The notes below the pieces were generated by a model, which saw nothing but the letters and a program-made list of their open reading frames with translations, did no database searches and was not told where the DNA came from. Of a DNA stretch of 64,000 nucleotides, positions 26,396-35,807 are shown one piece after another. A program made the translations under genes and the position numbers. The stretch is from Pedobacter alluvionis (lineage in GTDB: Bacteria > Bacteroidota > Bacteroidia > Sphingobacteriales > Sphingobacteriaceae): contig NZ_RCCK01000010.1 in NCBI RefSeq assembly GCF_003664035.1, positions 1,674,001 to 1,738,000 on the forward strand. The letters run 5' to 3'. Position 1 is the first letter of the stretch, and each line of letters begins with the position of its first letter.

Positions 26396-26431
26396 ATTAT
26401 CTATTAAAAAAGAGCGCAACCATCGCTAAAA

Positions 26432-26695
26432 TTACATTTTCATTTTAAAATGCGTGAGAAAATAGATAATACAGATGAGTATAATCGAATTTATGATCAA
26501 CAACAACCACAAAATAACAGATTTCCGGTTTTTCATTACCGCGATAAAAGAAGTGATGTAAGACATTGCAATCAACGCGAGGAATAAATTTACGGTTTGG
26601 ATGCCCAGGATGTAGTAACCACTATAAGAGAAAACGATCACACTGAGTAGTAGGAATACAATTGATGCGATAGTGTAAAGTTTGTTTGGTTTCAT
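26432..26695 (-). CDS. Small integral membrane protein, 87 aa
   Basis: Three hydrophobic segments (about residues 7-28, 33-52 and 60-82) joined by very short loops, with basic residues MKPNK at the start and HFKMKM at the end. No family recognised. The frame has a normal ATG and lies alone between repeat-bearing spacers. The 291 bases between it and the amidohydrolase gene contain no feature I can name. Membrane character is clear; expression is not proven. Confidence 0.65.
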   Translation of the reverse strand: MKPNKLYTIASIVFLLLSVIVFSYSGYYILGIQTVNLFLALIAMSYITSFIAVMKNRKSVILWLLLIINSIILICIIYFLTHFKMKM

Positions 26696-26986
26696 GCTAT
26701 GTATTCTAAATTAATTGTTTTTCTAACCTTTCAGTACCTAATCTATTTCGATCTTTTTGCTAGATAGTCGGTTAATTTTAATTACTTCTCTTCTAATTGA
26801 TACTTTAAGTGTTGTTCATTCGAAACGTGAACCTGTAAGAAAATAATATTAATACAATATCTCATTACTACTCATAATCTGTTGTAATATTTTTGACCGT
26901 ATAAGGAATGTAAGATCATTTAAGCTTATATGTACCTCACGTGTCTTATATGGTCAAAAAATGTTTCCGAAATTTGCGGATTAGTT

Positions 26987-29900
26987 TTAATCACAGTGCG
27001 GAACGGTAAAAGTCCAGGTTTCTGATTCTCCATTTGGAATGATGTAGCCATTTCCCCTGATATTCTCGAACCACAATTTGCCACGAAGTTTTTCTCTTGT
27101 ACCTACTTCATTTAAGGTAGCACTATCATAAAGGCGGCCATTGATCATCACATATTTGATTTTTTCAGAATTTCTAATGTCATCCAAAGGGTTAGCATCC
27201 ATAATCACCATATCTGCCAGTTTACCTACCTCTAATGAACCAATTTCTTTGTTCATGCCCAAATAGCTCGCGCCATTTAATGTTGCAGCCCTAATGGCCT
27301 GCAGCGGACTAAAACCACCCTGAACCAACATCCACAATTCCCAATGTGCCCCTAAACCCTGGATCTGTCCGTGTGCGCCAAGGTTAACCTTTGTACCACC
27401 ATCGGCAATCTGTTTGGTCGCTTTTGCAATACCAATGTGATTATAATCACTGTATTCTGATGTGGTCCTGCGTCTTGACCTCGCGTCTATAATGGATCGT
27501 GGGGTGTAAGTCATTAATTTTTCGTTTTCCCAGACGTTGGTTCTATCGTACCAATAATTTTCGCCCCACTGACCGCCATAGGCCACAATCAGCGTGGGAG
27601 TGTAGCCCACTTCGGTATTGTTCCAGAGTGTGGTTACATCTTTATAAACTGGTAAAACCGGAATACTATGTTCAATTCCGGTGTGCCCGTCAGCAATCAT
27701 ATTCATATTGGTGAAAAAAGTAGAACCTCCTTCGGGTACAACTTCCATTTTTAGCTGTCGTGCGGCTTCTAAAATCTGTTGACGCTGCTCCCTACGCGGT
27801 TGGTTGTACGATTTTACCGAAAAGGCCCCAACTGCTTTTAACCTGCGTAAATTGGCAAGAGCATCATCTAAACTGTTAATCACTACCTTAAAATCGCCAT
27901 CGGCACCATATAAAATGGAGCCTGTAGAATAAACCCTTGGACCAACCATTCTACCTGCCTTAAGCATTTCGCTCTGGCTAAAAACCATTTCGGTATTGCT
28001 CGATGGATCGTGTGAAGTGGTTACACCAAAAGCTAAATTAGCCATATAACTCCAATCGTTCTGTGGTGTTATCCCATCCGGGCTGGTGCGCAAGTGGGCA
28101 TGAACATCAACAATGCCAGGCATAATGGTTTTGCCGTTTACATCAATTACTTTGGCATTAGCAGGGATGTTTACCGCATCAGCTTTTCCTATTGCCGTAA
28201 TTTTATTTCCATCGGTAATGATGATTCCATTTTCAATTACTTCATCACCTTTCATTGAAATGATTCTGGCACCTTTAAGTGCCACTATCCCGCCAGGTAC
28301 ATCAGATTTTAAAACCAGATTGATATCGATAGATGAAGCTTCTGTTTTAGGCGTAGTGCCATCAAAATTGAAAGCACTGTTTACATCAATGGTGAAATAT
28401 TTCGGTCCTAATGTCCAATGCAGGCTTTTACTATCGTTGCTCCATTGAATGTATGTTCCACCGTCGGTAGTTACTTTGGTAACCGGAATAGCATTATTAC
28501 CTGCCGATGCATCCTGTGCTGTACCAATATTGATCATCGGTGTGATGTAAACGTTAAATAATTCGTTAAAGGCCACCCACTTATTGTCAGGACTGATGAC
28601 GAACTGATTGGCATATTGTGAAGTAAAGTGTGTTCTTTCGTTAGCGCCGTTTAAATCGATGCTTTTTAATGCCTTTTTACCATCTGCATAACTCTGGAAA
28701 TAAATACGGGTATCAGTATTATTAAACTGTGGACGGATACCGTTATCAGAAACTAAAGTTTTTGACCCTCCATTGGCTGGCATGATGAAAATTCCGGTTC
28801 CACGGCCATAATTATAACCTAAAACGTCGTTGCCACTTCCTTTTCTGAAAACGATTTTATCCCCCTTTGTTGAATATTTAGGGGAGTAATAAAAACCTTT
28901 TTCGTCGGTCAGGGTGATGGTTTTACCTGATTTGAGGTCAGTTCTTTTTATTGCTCCACGTAATTCATCGCTCCAGGTGGTATAAACAACATATTTTCCA
29001 TCCGGACTAAAAGCCGGTTCGAATTCGAAATCCAAACCATTCGTTAATCTTTCTGGTGTACCAGTTGGTAATTCTTGTTTGTATAGATATCCTGCCGCAT
29101 TAAAAACGATGGTTTTTCCATCTGGGGAGGTGCTAAGTTGCCTCAACATTTTGGACGAAAACTCATTGCTGAAAACCTGCTGTTCAAAATGTAAAGCCTG
29201 TTGTACAGTTTGAATGGTATTGGCCTGAAAAGGAATGGTACTATTGATCAATGTACTTATTTCGATTTTCCTGATTTTTCCTTTTGCATAGTAAACGATG
29301 CTTTTGCTATCCGGAGTCCAGGCGAAATTCGGATAAACGCCAAAAATCGCCCAGGTTTCCTGCTGATCGTGGGATAAATCTTCATTGACTGGCCACTCTT
29401 CGCCCGTTTTAATGTTCTGAACATATAAAGTAGATTTTAACCTTACCCGTTTTACAAATGCAATTAAATTTCCATCAGGAGAAACCTGCGGACGACAAGC
29501 ACCTCCTTGCTCATCAATTAAGGTCATTAATTTACCTGTCGTTAAATCCAGCTGGCGAATGGCATAAATAGTCCCATTAGGATCTTTACTGTATTCGAAA
29601 TTTGGACCAGGGCTCACATCTTCGCTAAAATAAAGATATCTTCCGTCCGGCGAAACGTTGGGTTCACCAGCATCCTGCTGATCATTTTTACGTTTGGTTA
29701 ACTGCACACCATCGCCACCATTTATGCTATACATCCACATTTCGCCGGCGCCTAACGATCGGCTGGCCGTAAAGTGTTTTCTAGCCACCAGATATTCGCT
29801 ATTGGGCATCCAGGTAGCATTATTCAATAACCTGAAACTCTCTTTGGTAACCTGTTTTTTACCCGAACCATCACGGTTCATGATCCAGATATTATCGCCT

Positions 29901-30214
29901 CCACTTTTATCGCTCGTATAAGAAATGTACTTCCCGTTAGGGCTAAACCTTGGTTGTACATCCCAAGCCACACCTCCGCTGATCAGTTTAGCTACTCCAC
30001 CGCTAATGGGCATCACGTATATATCGCCCAGTAAATCAAAAACAATTTCCTGTCCGTCGGCACTTACATCGAGGTTCATCCAGGTACCTTCATCCGTATT
30101 TAAAGTGAAGTTTTTTGTTGTGCCCAGGTATTTTTCGATATCCCATTTTTTTTCCTGGGCATAAGAACTGAAAAATAATAGTGAAAGAGCGGATAAAAAA
30201 TAGAGGTGTTTCAT
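26987..30214 (-). CDS. Exported TolB-like propeller / amidohydrolase fusion
   Basis: A signal peptide (residues 1-19, ending SSYAQ) leads to about 600 residues of repeated PD40/WD40-like beta-propeller units (SPDGRYLYFS, SPDGKYVVYT, SPDNKWVAFN). The C-terminal 430 residues form a metal-dependent amidohydrolase barrel. The first metal motif is DVHAHLRT, with His705 and His707; later metal-ligand candidates are in GIEHSIPV and NLGAHGQ. The end carries the usual LGMNKEIGSLEVGKLADMVIMD segment. Length 1075 aa. Likely a periplasmic or surface hydrolase of cyclic amides or peptides, using the propeller for binding. The gene follows the DUF1016 pseudogene by 15 bases. Confidence 0.92.
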   Translation of the reverse strand: MKHLYFLSALSLLFFSSYAQEKKWDIEKYLGTTKNFTLNTDEGTWMNLDVSADGQEIVFDLLGDIYVMPISGGVAKLISGGVAWDVQPRFSPNGKYISYTSDKSGGDNIWIMNRDGSGKKQVTKESFRLLNNATWMPNSEYLVARKHFTASRSLGAGEMWMYSINGGDGVQLTKRKNDQQDAGEPNVSPDGRYLYFSEDVSPGPNFEYSKDPNGTIYAIRQLDLTTGKLMTLIDEQGGACRPQVSPDGNLIAFVKRVRLKSTLYVQNIKTGEEWPVNEDLSHDQQETWAIFGVYPNFAWTPDSKSIVYYAKGKIRKIEISTLINSTIPFQANTIQTVQQALHFEQQVFSNEFSSKMLRQLSTSPDGKTIVFNAAGYLYKQELPTGTPERLTNGLDFEFEPAFSPDGKYVVYTTWSDELRGAIKRTDLKSGKTITLTDEKGFYYSPKYSTKGDKIVFRKGSGNDVLGYNYGRGTGIFIMPANGGSKTLVSDNGIRPQFNNTDTRIYFQSYADGKKALKSIDLNGANERTHFTSQYANQFVISPDNKWVAFNELFNVYITPMINIGTAQDASAGNNAIPVTKVTTDGGTYIQWSNDSKSLHWTLGPKYFTIDVNSAFNFDGTTPKTEASSIDINLVLKSDVPGGIVALKGARIISMKGDEVIENGIIITDGNKITAIGKADAVNIPANAKVIDVNGKTIMPGIVDVHAHLRTSPDGITPQNDWSYMANLAFGVTTSHDPSSNTEMVFSQSEMLKAGRMVGPRVYSTGSILYGADGDFKVVINSLDDALANLRRLKAVGAFSVKSYNQPRREQRQQILEAARQLKMEVVPEGGSTFFTNMNMIADGHTGIEHSIPVLPVYKDVTTLWNNTEVGYTPTLIVAYGGQWGENYWYDRTNVWENEKLMTYTPRSIIDARSRRRTTSEYSDYNHIGIAKATKQIADGGTKVNLGAHGQIQGLGAHWELWMLVQGGFSPLQAIRAATLNGASYLGMNKEIGSLEVGKLADMVIMDANPLDDIRNSEKIKYVMINGRLYDSATLNEVGTREKLRGKLWFENIRGNGYIIPNGESETWTFTVPHCD

Positions 30215-30229
30215 TATGTATTAGGATGG

Positions 30230-31197
30230 TTATTTGAATAATTCGTGTATTTTTCTTTGAAGTAATTTTTTATCTGGTAGTTGTGTTTTGTATTCTGCGA
30301 CTAAAGTCGGAGATAGACTTCTGCTCAATGCATATTCTACCACTTCGTTATCTTTATCTTTGCAGAGGAGAATACCAATACTTGGGTTTTCATTTGATTT
30401 TTTAACATCTCTATCTAAAGCTTCCAAATAGAAATTTAACTGACCTAAATGTTCAGGTTTAAATTTATCTACCTTTAATTCAAATGCAACTAAACATTGT
30501 AAGCCACGGTGGTAGAAAAGAAGATCAATATAGAAATCGCTATTACCAACCTGTATTTTATATTCTTCACTAATAAATAAAAAGTCTTTTCCGAGTTCAA
30601 GAATGAAATTTCTCATTTCTAAAACTAAGTTTTTCTGTAGATCGTTTTCGCTGTGAGGTTCGGAAAGATTAAGGAATTCAAATACATAAGTATCTTTGAA
30701 TATGGTTTCAATCTCGTTTTGTAAAACTCTCACCACTGGCGAGAGTTTTGTATTTCCCATTATAGATCTTTCGTAATGACTAGCAGATATCTGTCTTTCA
30801 AGCTCTCTCTTACTATATTTTTCTTTTAGACAAAGTTTTAAATAGAATTCTTTTTCCTCAATTGATTTTAACCTGGAAAGAATAATCAGATTGTGAGTCC
30901 AGCTAATTTCTCTCAGCAGTGTTGAGAGTTTTGGATAATCTTTATAACTTTCATAAAACTGTTTCATTCGCCAAAGGTTTTTATCCGAAAAACCTTTTAA
31001 GCCAGGTTCATTCTTTGATAAAATTCTGCTAGTTGCTTTACTACTGATTGTCCCCATTCGGCGTTTTTAACTCGGTTGTGTATATATTCACCAATATTCC
31101 AATATAGGTTTATTAATGTAGAATTAACAGTTTTCAATGCCACTGCCCGGGCATTTTTAATTAAGCTGACAATATCTGCAAACTGCGTTTCTAACAT
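30230..31197 (-). pseudogene. DUF1016 / YhcG-type PDDEXK nuclease, frameshifted
   Basis: Two overlapping frames carry one protein. The first (31197 to 30997) holds the N-terminus, with LYWNIGEYIHNR and WGQSVVKQLAEF, then goes out of frame. The second (in frame from about 31023 to 30230) continues LSKNEPGLKGFSDKNLWRMKQFYE and ends with the nuclease core, DLLFYHRGLQCLVAFELKVDKF. The switch falls at a four-base A run (31020-31023; T run on the coding strand). Restoring one base gives a continuous EFLSKNEPGLKGF and about 322 residues, the usual family length. A single-base deletion, a sequencing error or programmed slippage could each explain it. Confidence 0.85.
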
Positions 31198-31292
31198 TTA
31201 ATCCTTCTTATTTAGCAAAGTTAATAATCTTTTCTAAAGATGATTTTTTTCAATTTCCAACAATAATAAGTGGTGATTTTGGATTAAATGTA

Positions 31293-31300
31293 TAGTTTTG
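31293..31300 (+). promoter_or_regulatory. Candidate -7 box of recQ
   Basis: TAGTTTTG fits TAnnTTTG and lies 13 bases before the recQ start codon at 31314. A -33 box at the usual distance is not clear. Confidence 0.4.
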
Positions 31301-31313
31301 ATACTGCCGATTT

Positions 31314-33206
31314 ATGACAGCAATAGAGATTTTACAAAAATATTGGGGACACCAGGCTTTTAGACCTTTACAGGAAGATATTATTGCTTCGGTTTTAGCA
31401 GGAAAAGACAGTCTAGCCTTGTTGCCTACCGGTGGGGGAAAATCAATTTGTTTTCAAGTTCCGGCTTTGGTGAATGAGGGGATTTGTATTGTAGTTTCTC
31501 CCTTAATTGCCCTGATGAAAGATCAGGTAGAAAACCTTAAATCGAAAGGGATTGAAGCCATTGCTATTTACGCTGGTATGGGAAAACGGGAAATCGATAT
31601 TCTCCTTGACAACTGTATTTACGGAAAAATTAAATTCCTTTACTTATCTCCTGAGCGTTTATTAGCTGATTTAGTGCGTGTTCGTATTTCCTACATGAAT
31701 GTGAACCTGATTGCGGTTGATGAAGCGCATTGCATTTCGCAATGGGGCTACGATTTCCGTCCGCCGTACCAACAGATTGCTAAACTCCGCGAAATTTTGC
31801 CTAATGTTCCGGTGCTGGCACTTACGGCCACAGCAACTGATTTTGTAAGGAAAGATATTATCGAGAAACTGGAAATGAAAGACCCGCATGTTTTTGTTAA
31901 AAGTTTTGGGAGAGACAATTTAAGTTATGTAGTTTTCGGTAATGAAGATAAGTACAAAAAGCTGATCGATATCTGCCAGAAGGTAAAAGGTACAGGCTTG
32001 GTTTATGTACGTAACCGGAGAGAAACTGCCGAGGTTGCTAATTTTATAAACAGGAATCAGATTAAAGCTGATTTTTACCATGCCGGGTTGGAACGTGATG
32101 TCCGCTTCTTGAAACAGGAAGAGTGGAAGAACAACAAAACCCGTATCATGGTGGCCACAAATGCCTTCGGCATGGGCATAGATAAAGCAGATGTTCGTTT
32201 TGTAGTGCATTTAGATTTACCAGAAAGCTTAGAGGCCTATTACCAGGAAGCAGGTAGGGCAGGGCGAGATGAAAAAAGAAGTTACGCCGTTCTTTTAGCC
32301 AATCAGTCTGATGTTTTGGGGCTAGAGGCCAGGTACCTCGATAGTTTTCCATCTCCTGATGAAATCCGAAAAACATATCATTATTTAGGAAATTATTTTC
32401 AACTGGCATTTGGTGCCGGCGAAGGGCTAACCTTTGCTTTCGATATAGCTGATTTTTGTAAAAGATTTAATATCAGTGTTTTGAAAACCATTTCTGCATT
32501 GAAATTTTTAGAGCATGATGGTTATTTAACCTTATCAGAAAGTATTTTTTTACCATCGAGAATAATGTTTATTGCCAGTCATGAAGATATTTACCGTTTT
32601 CAGATTGAAAATAAGGCTTACGATGGGATTATAAAGACGATTTTGCGTTCGCATGGCGGCGCTTTCGATGGTTTTGTTAAAATTAATGAGGCGGATTTAG
32701 CCAAAAAAACAGGACTGTCTTATCAAGAGATTATCGCTTTGTTGAATAAGCTGCAGGCCATTGAGTTGCTGACATATATTCAACAGACCGATCAACCACA
32801 GTTGCAGTATATTAGACCAAGGGTTGATATGGATCATTTTGATCTGGATGTGAAATACCTCGGGCTGAGAAAAGAGATTTTACACAAGCAGATTAATGCG
32901 GTGGTGGCTTACGCTACGTCTAATTTGTGCAGAAGTGTTCAGTTGCTGAATTATTTTGATGAACATCACGCTACAAAATGTGGCGTCTGCGATGTTTGCT
33001 TAGCTGAAAAAAGAGCCGAAAACCAGAACCAGGTGGGTGAAGAAATTGAATTTGAAATTATTTCTTTACTACAAAAGCAAGCGCTAAGTCTTGATGATCT
33101 GGCTACTAATATTAAAAATGGTACTGAAGCTGAAAGAATTGATGCCATCAGGGAGTTATTAGATGCAGGTAAGATTAAAACTGATGGGAAGAAGTATTAT
33201 CTTTAG
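31314..33206 (+). CDS. recQ: ATP-dependent DNA helicase RecQ
   Basis: 3'-5' superfamily 2 helicase of recombination repair. Walker A LPTGGGKS is at residues 38-45, the DEAH box is in AVDEAHCISQWGYDFRPPY, motif V/VI is in GRAGRDEKRS. The RecQ zinc site is visible as NLCRSVQLLNYF...KCGVCDVC with four cysteines, followed by a short winged-helix end (residues to 630). No clear HRDC domain. Start ATG at 31314, matching the family start (ILQKYWGHQAFRPLQ). Divergent from the DUF1016 pseudogene. Confidence 0.94.
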   Translation: MTAIEILQKYWGHQAFRPLQEDIIASVLAGKDSLALLPTGGGKSICFQVPALVNEGICIVVSPLIALMKDQVENLKSKGIEAIAIYAGMGKREIDILLDNCIYGKIKFLYLSPERLLADLVRVRISYMNVNLIAVDEAHCISQWGYDFRPPYQQIAKLREILPNVPVLALTATATDFVRKDIIEKLEMKDPHVFVKSFGRDNLSYVVFGNEDKYKKLIDICQKVKGTGLVYVRNRRETAEVANFINRNQIKADFYHAGLERDVRFLKQEEWKNNKTRIMVATNAFGMGIDKADVRFVVHLDLPESLEAYYQEAGRAGRDEKRSYAVLLANQSDVLGLEARYLDSFPSPDEIRKTYHYLGNYFQLAFGAGEGLTFAFDIADFCKRFNISVLKTISALKFLEHDGYLTLSESIFLPSRIMFIASHEDIYRFQIENKAYDGIIKTILRSHGGAFDGFVKINEADLAKKTGLSYQEIIALLNKLQAIELLTYIQQTDQPQLQYIRPRVDMDHFDLDVKYLGLRKEILHKQINAVVAYATSNLCRSVQLLNYFDEHHATKCGVCDVCLAEKRAENQNQVGEEIEFEIISLLQKQALSLDDLATNIKNGTEAERIDAIRELLDAGKIKTDGKKYYL

Positions 33207-33316
33207 ATGTGAGAGAAATGCCTATCAAGTTAGCAATAAAATATTAGTTTTGTAATGAACTATTTAATCAGTAGTATCCAAACAATCAGTTTAGTCTTCC
33301 GAGAAGCGAAAAACAA

Positions 33317-34624
33317 ATGATAGAAAAAGATAATAAGAAAACCATACGCTCCTGGGCTTTCTTCGACTGGGCAAATTCTGCCTATAATTTAGTGATTACC
33401 TCAACCATTTTTCCTGTTTACTATGTTGCAATTACTACAACAAAATCGCATGGTGACGAAGTGATTTTTTTTGGTAAAACCTTTATCAATACCGTTCTTT
33501 CTAATTATGCGCTTGCTTTCGCTTACTTATTAATGGTGGTTTTGTTGCCTGTACTATCTTCCTATGCGGATGCAAAGGGCAAAAAGAAATTCTTCATGAA
33601 ATTGTTTACCTATATCGGATCTTTTGCCTGTATGGGTTTATTTTTCTTCAAGCTGGAAACTTTAGAAGCCGGAATTATTTGCTTTGTGCTGGCTGCAATG
33701 GGCTATGTGGGCGGTGTAATGTTTAACAATGCCTATTTGCCCATAATTGCTTCAACCGATAACCAGGATAAAGTAAGTGCCCAGGGATTTTCATACGGCT
33801 ACGTGGGTAGCGTGATATTGCAGTTAATCTGTTTTGTTTTTGTGCTAAAACCCGAACTGTTCGGAATTACGGATAAATCATTGCCTGCTCAAATATCATT
33901 TTTGTTGGTTGGTATCTGGTGGTTTTTATTCGCTCAGATTCCTTTTAAAGCTTTGCCTAAAGATGTGCCTAACGCAGGCTCTGTAAACAAGGGGATTATT
34001 AAAAGCAGTTTCGGTGAATTTGCAAAAGTGTGGAACCAGCTAAGGCAAATGAAGTTTTTAAAAACTTATTTAATTGCCTTCTTTTTTTATTCGATGGGTG
34101 TACAAACCATTATGCTTGCTGCTGCGGGTTTCGGCGCCAAGGTTTTAAAAATGGAATCGGGCAGCTTAATTGCCGTTATCTTAATCATTCAATTGGTGGC
34201 AATCTTAGGCGCATGGATGATGTCGCTTTTAGCCAAAAAAATGGGTAACATTAATCTTTTAATAATTGTAGTTTTGGTTTGGGTAGGTTGCTGTATTTAT
34301 GGCTATTTTATAATTAATTCTACTCAATTTTATGCCTTGGCTGCCATTGTCGGCCTAATTATGGGTGGAATACAATCTTTATCACGTTCTACTTATTCTA
34401 AACATATTCCGGAAAATACAACCGACACCGCTTCATTTTTTAGTTTCTACGATGCCACAGAGAAATTGGCAATCGTAATTGGCCTGTTTAGTTTTGCATT
34501 TATCGAAGGTTTAACACACAATATGCGCCAATCCATCATCGCTTTGGCATCATTTTTTATAGTGGGATTGGTGTTTTTAGTATTCCTGAAAAAAATCGAG
34601 CGCAATGAAACCGCAAAATTGTAA
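33317..34624 (+). CDS. MFS transporter, UMF1 (Atg22-like) type
   Basis: Membrane protein of 435 aa with about 12 hydrophobic segments. The N-terminal block SWAFFDWANSAYNLVITSTI is characteristic of the UMF1/Atg22 branch of the major facilitator superfamily, and MGGIQSLSRSTYSKHIP is the conserved loop before the last helices. Transported substrate unknown. It ends 24 bases before the Fe-S protein gene on the same strand, so the two are probably cotranscribed. Confidence 0.9.
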   Translation: MIEKDNKKTIRSWAFFDWANSAYNLVITSTIFPVYYVAITTTKSHGDEVIFFGKTFINTVLSNYALAFAYLLMVVLLPVLSSYADAKGKKKFFMKLFTYIGSFACMGLFFFKLETLEAGIICFVLAAMGYVGGVMFNNAYLPIIASTDNQDKVSAQGFSYGYVGSVILQLICFVFVLKPELFGITDKSLPAQISFLLVGIWWFLFAQIPFKALPKDVPNAGSVNKGIIKSSFGEFAKVWNQLRQMKFLKTYLIAFFFYSMGVQTIMLAAAGFGAKVLKMESGSLIAVILIIQLVAILGAWMMSLLAKKMGNINLLIIVVLVWVGCCIYGYFIINSTQFYALAAIVGLIMGGIQSLSRSTYSKHIPENTTDTASFFSFYDATEKLAIVIGLFSFAFIEGLTHNMRQSIIALASFFIVGLVFLVFLKKIERNETAKL

Positions 34625-34648
34625 GTTTGCAGACTAAAGAATTTGTTG

Positions 34649-35386
34649 ATGAAAGTAGAATTGTTTGTTCCCTGTTTTGTAGACCAGTTATATCCCGAAA
34701 CCGCTTTTAATACTTTAAGGTTATTAGAAAAATCAGGGTGTAAAGTAGAATACAACTCGAAACAAACTTGCTGTGGTCAGCCGGCATATAATGCGGGTTA
34801 TTGGGATGAAGCTAAAGAAGTGGGCACAAAATTTCTGAACGATTTTAACGAAAACACCTATGTGGTGGCCCCATCGGCATCTTGTGTAGGGATGGTAAAA
34901 GGTGGATTTAACGACCTTTTTACCAATACCATTGTACACAACAAATGCCGTAATTTACAATCGAATATTTGGGAATTATCTGATTTCCTGGTAAACATAG
35001 CCAAAAAGGATTATTTCGGTGCAGAGTTAGAAGGTAAAGCCGTTTATCACGATTCGTGCAGTGCTTTACGCGAATGCAAAATAAAAGATGAACCTCGTCA
35101 ACTGCTGTCTAAAGTACATGGTTTAGAAATGATCGAGATGGAAGATACCGATATGTGCTGTGGTTTCGGAGGTACTTTTGCCGTAAAGTTTGATGCCATT
35201 TCATCTGCAATGGCCGAGCAAAAAGTTAACCACGCCTTAGCACAACAAGCTGATTATATTATTTCTACCGATTTATCCTGCCTTTTACATCTTCAGGGTT
35301 ATATTGATAAAAATAATCTGGCGATTAAAACCATGCATATAGCCGATGTATTATGTAATGGCTGGTTGGAAAGTACAGAATACTAA
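34649..35386 (+). CDS. (Fe-S)-binding protein, LutA/LldE-like
   Basis: Two CCG domains, with KQTCCGQPAYNAGY and DMCCGFGGTFAVK, the pattern of LutA/LldE/GlcF-type subunits that bind Fe-S clusters and pass electrons from lactate or related substrates. Length about 245 aa is that of LutA. Start at the ATG at 34649 (MKVELFVPCFVDQ); two TTG codons before it are less likely. LutB and LutC partners are not in this window; the only close neighbour is the MFS protein, which could carry the substrate, but that is inference. Confidence 0.88.
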   Translation: MKVELFVPCFVDQLYPETAFNTLRLLEKSGCKVEYNSKQTCCGQPAYNAGYWDEAKEVGTKFLNDFNENTYVVAPSASCVGMVKGGFNDLFTNTIVHNKCRNLQSNIWELSDFLVNIAKKDYFGAELEGKAVYHDSCSALRECKIKDEPRQLLSKVHGLEMIEMEDTDMCCGFGGTFAVKFDAISSAMAEQKVNHALAQQADYIISTDLSCLLHLQGYIDKNNLAIKTMHIADVLCNGWLESTEY

Positions 35387-35389
35387 TTT

Positions 35390-35422
35390 AAACCTCGCAG
35401 GTTTTTAAAACCTGTGAGGTTT
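35390..35422. repeat. AAACCTCGCAGG palindrome
   Basis: AAACCTCGCAGGTTTT, T, AAAACCTGTGAGGTTT: 16-base arms with one wobble pair, starting 3 bases past the Fe-S protein stop. Same family as 22924-22956. It may serve as the gene's terminator. Confidence 0.7.
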
Positions 35423-35454
35423 AACTCTTATTCCATTGTCTGTGGGACACATAC

Positions 35455-35590
35455 CGAGGAGAATGGTTTTGCGCGATAAATCCGCGTTAGGGATTGTAAG
35501 GGTTCAGTACCGATCCTTCATCGGTACCGGAGCGCAGCGCAGCCCTGAAAAGCCCGACCTTTGCGCAGCTTAGGGAACGCCCAAATTAAT
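35455..35590. other. GC-richer structured intergenic block, possible repeat or RNA element
   Basis: The 421-base spacer 35387-35807 has no gene. Within it is a GC-richer block containing GCGTTAGGGATTG, a hairpin GTACCGAT...ATCGGTAC, GCAGCGCAGCCC and AAAGCCCGACC. Blocks ending AAAGCCCGAC are, to my recollection, common between genes in related genomes. The rest of the spacer (about 35600-35807) is AT-rich leader. Confidence 0.35.
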
Positions 35591-35807
35591 TTGCATTTTA
35601 CGGTTTTTATTAGGGCTCATATCAAAACCACTGCAATTGCTTTTCAAAAACAAGCTCTATTGTAAAAAACAAATTACATCTTCCTTTAAACACCCTATTC
35701 AGCCATTGATTTTAACACATTTAACAAACTTTACGTTACAATCAGCAATACCTTTGTTAAACCTTTTACAGGATTTCTTATCTAAAGAACAAAACAAAAT
35801 CATCAAA

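Noticed and set aside
26987..30214. Propeller-amidohydrolase as a novel fusion
   Set aside because: TolB-like repeats joined to amidohydrolase domains are known in exported bacterial proteins.
35637..35807. 57-codon extension of the DUF4412-like protein
   Set aside because: AT-rich spacer without coding character; the signal peptide starts at 35808.
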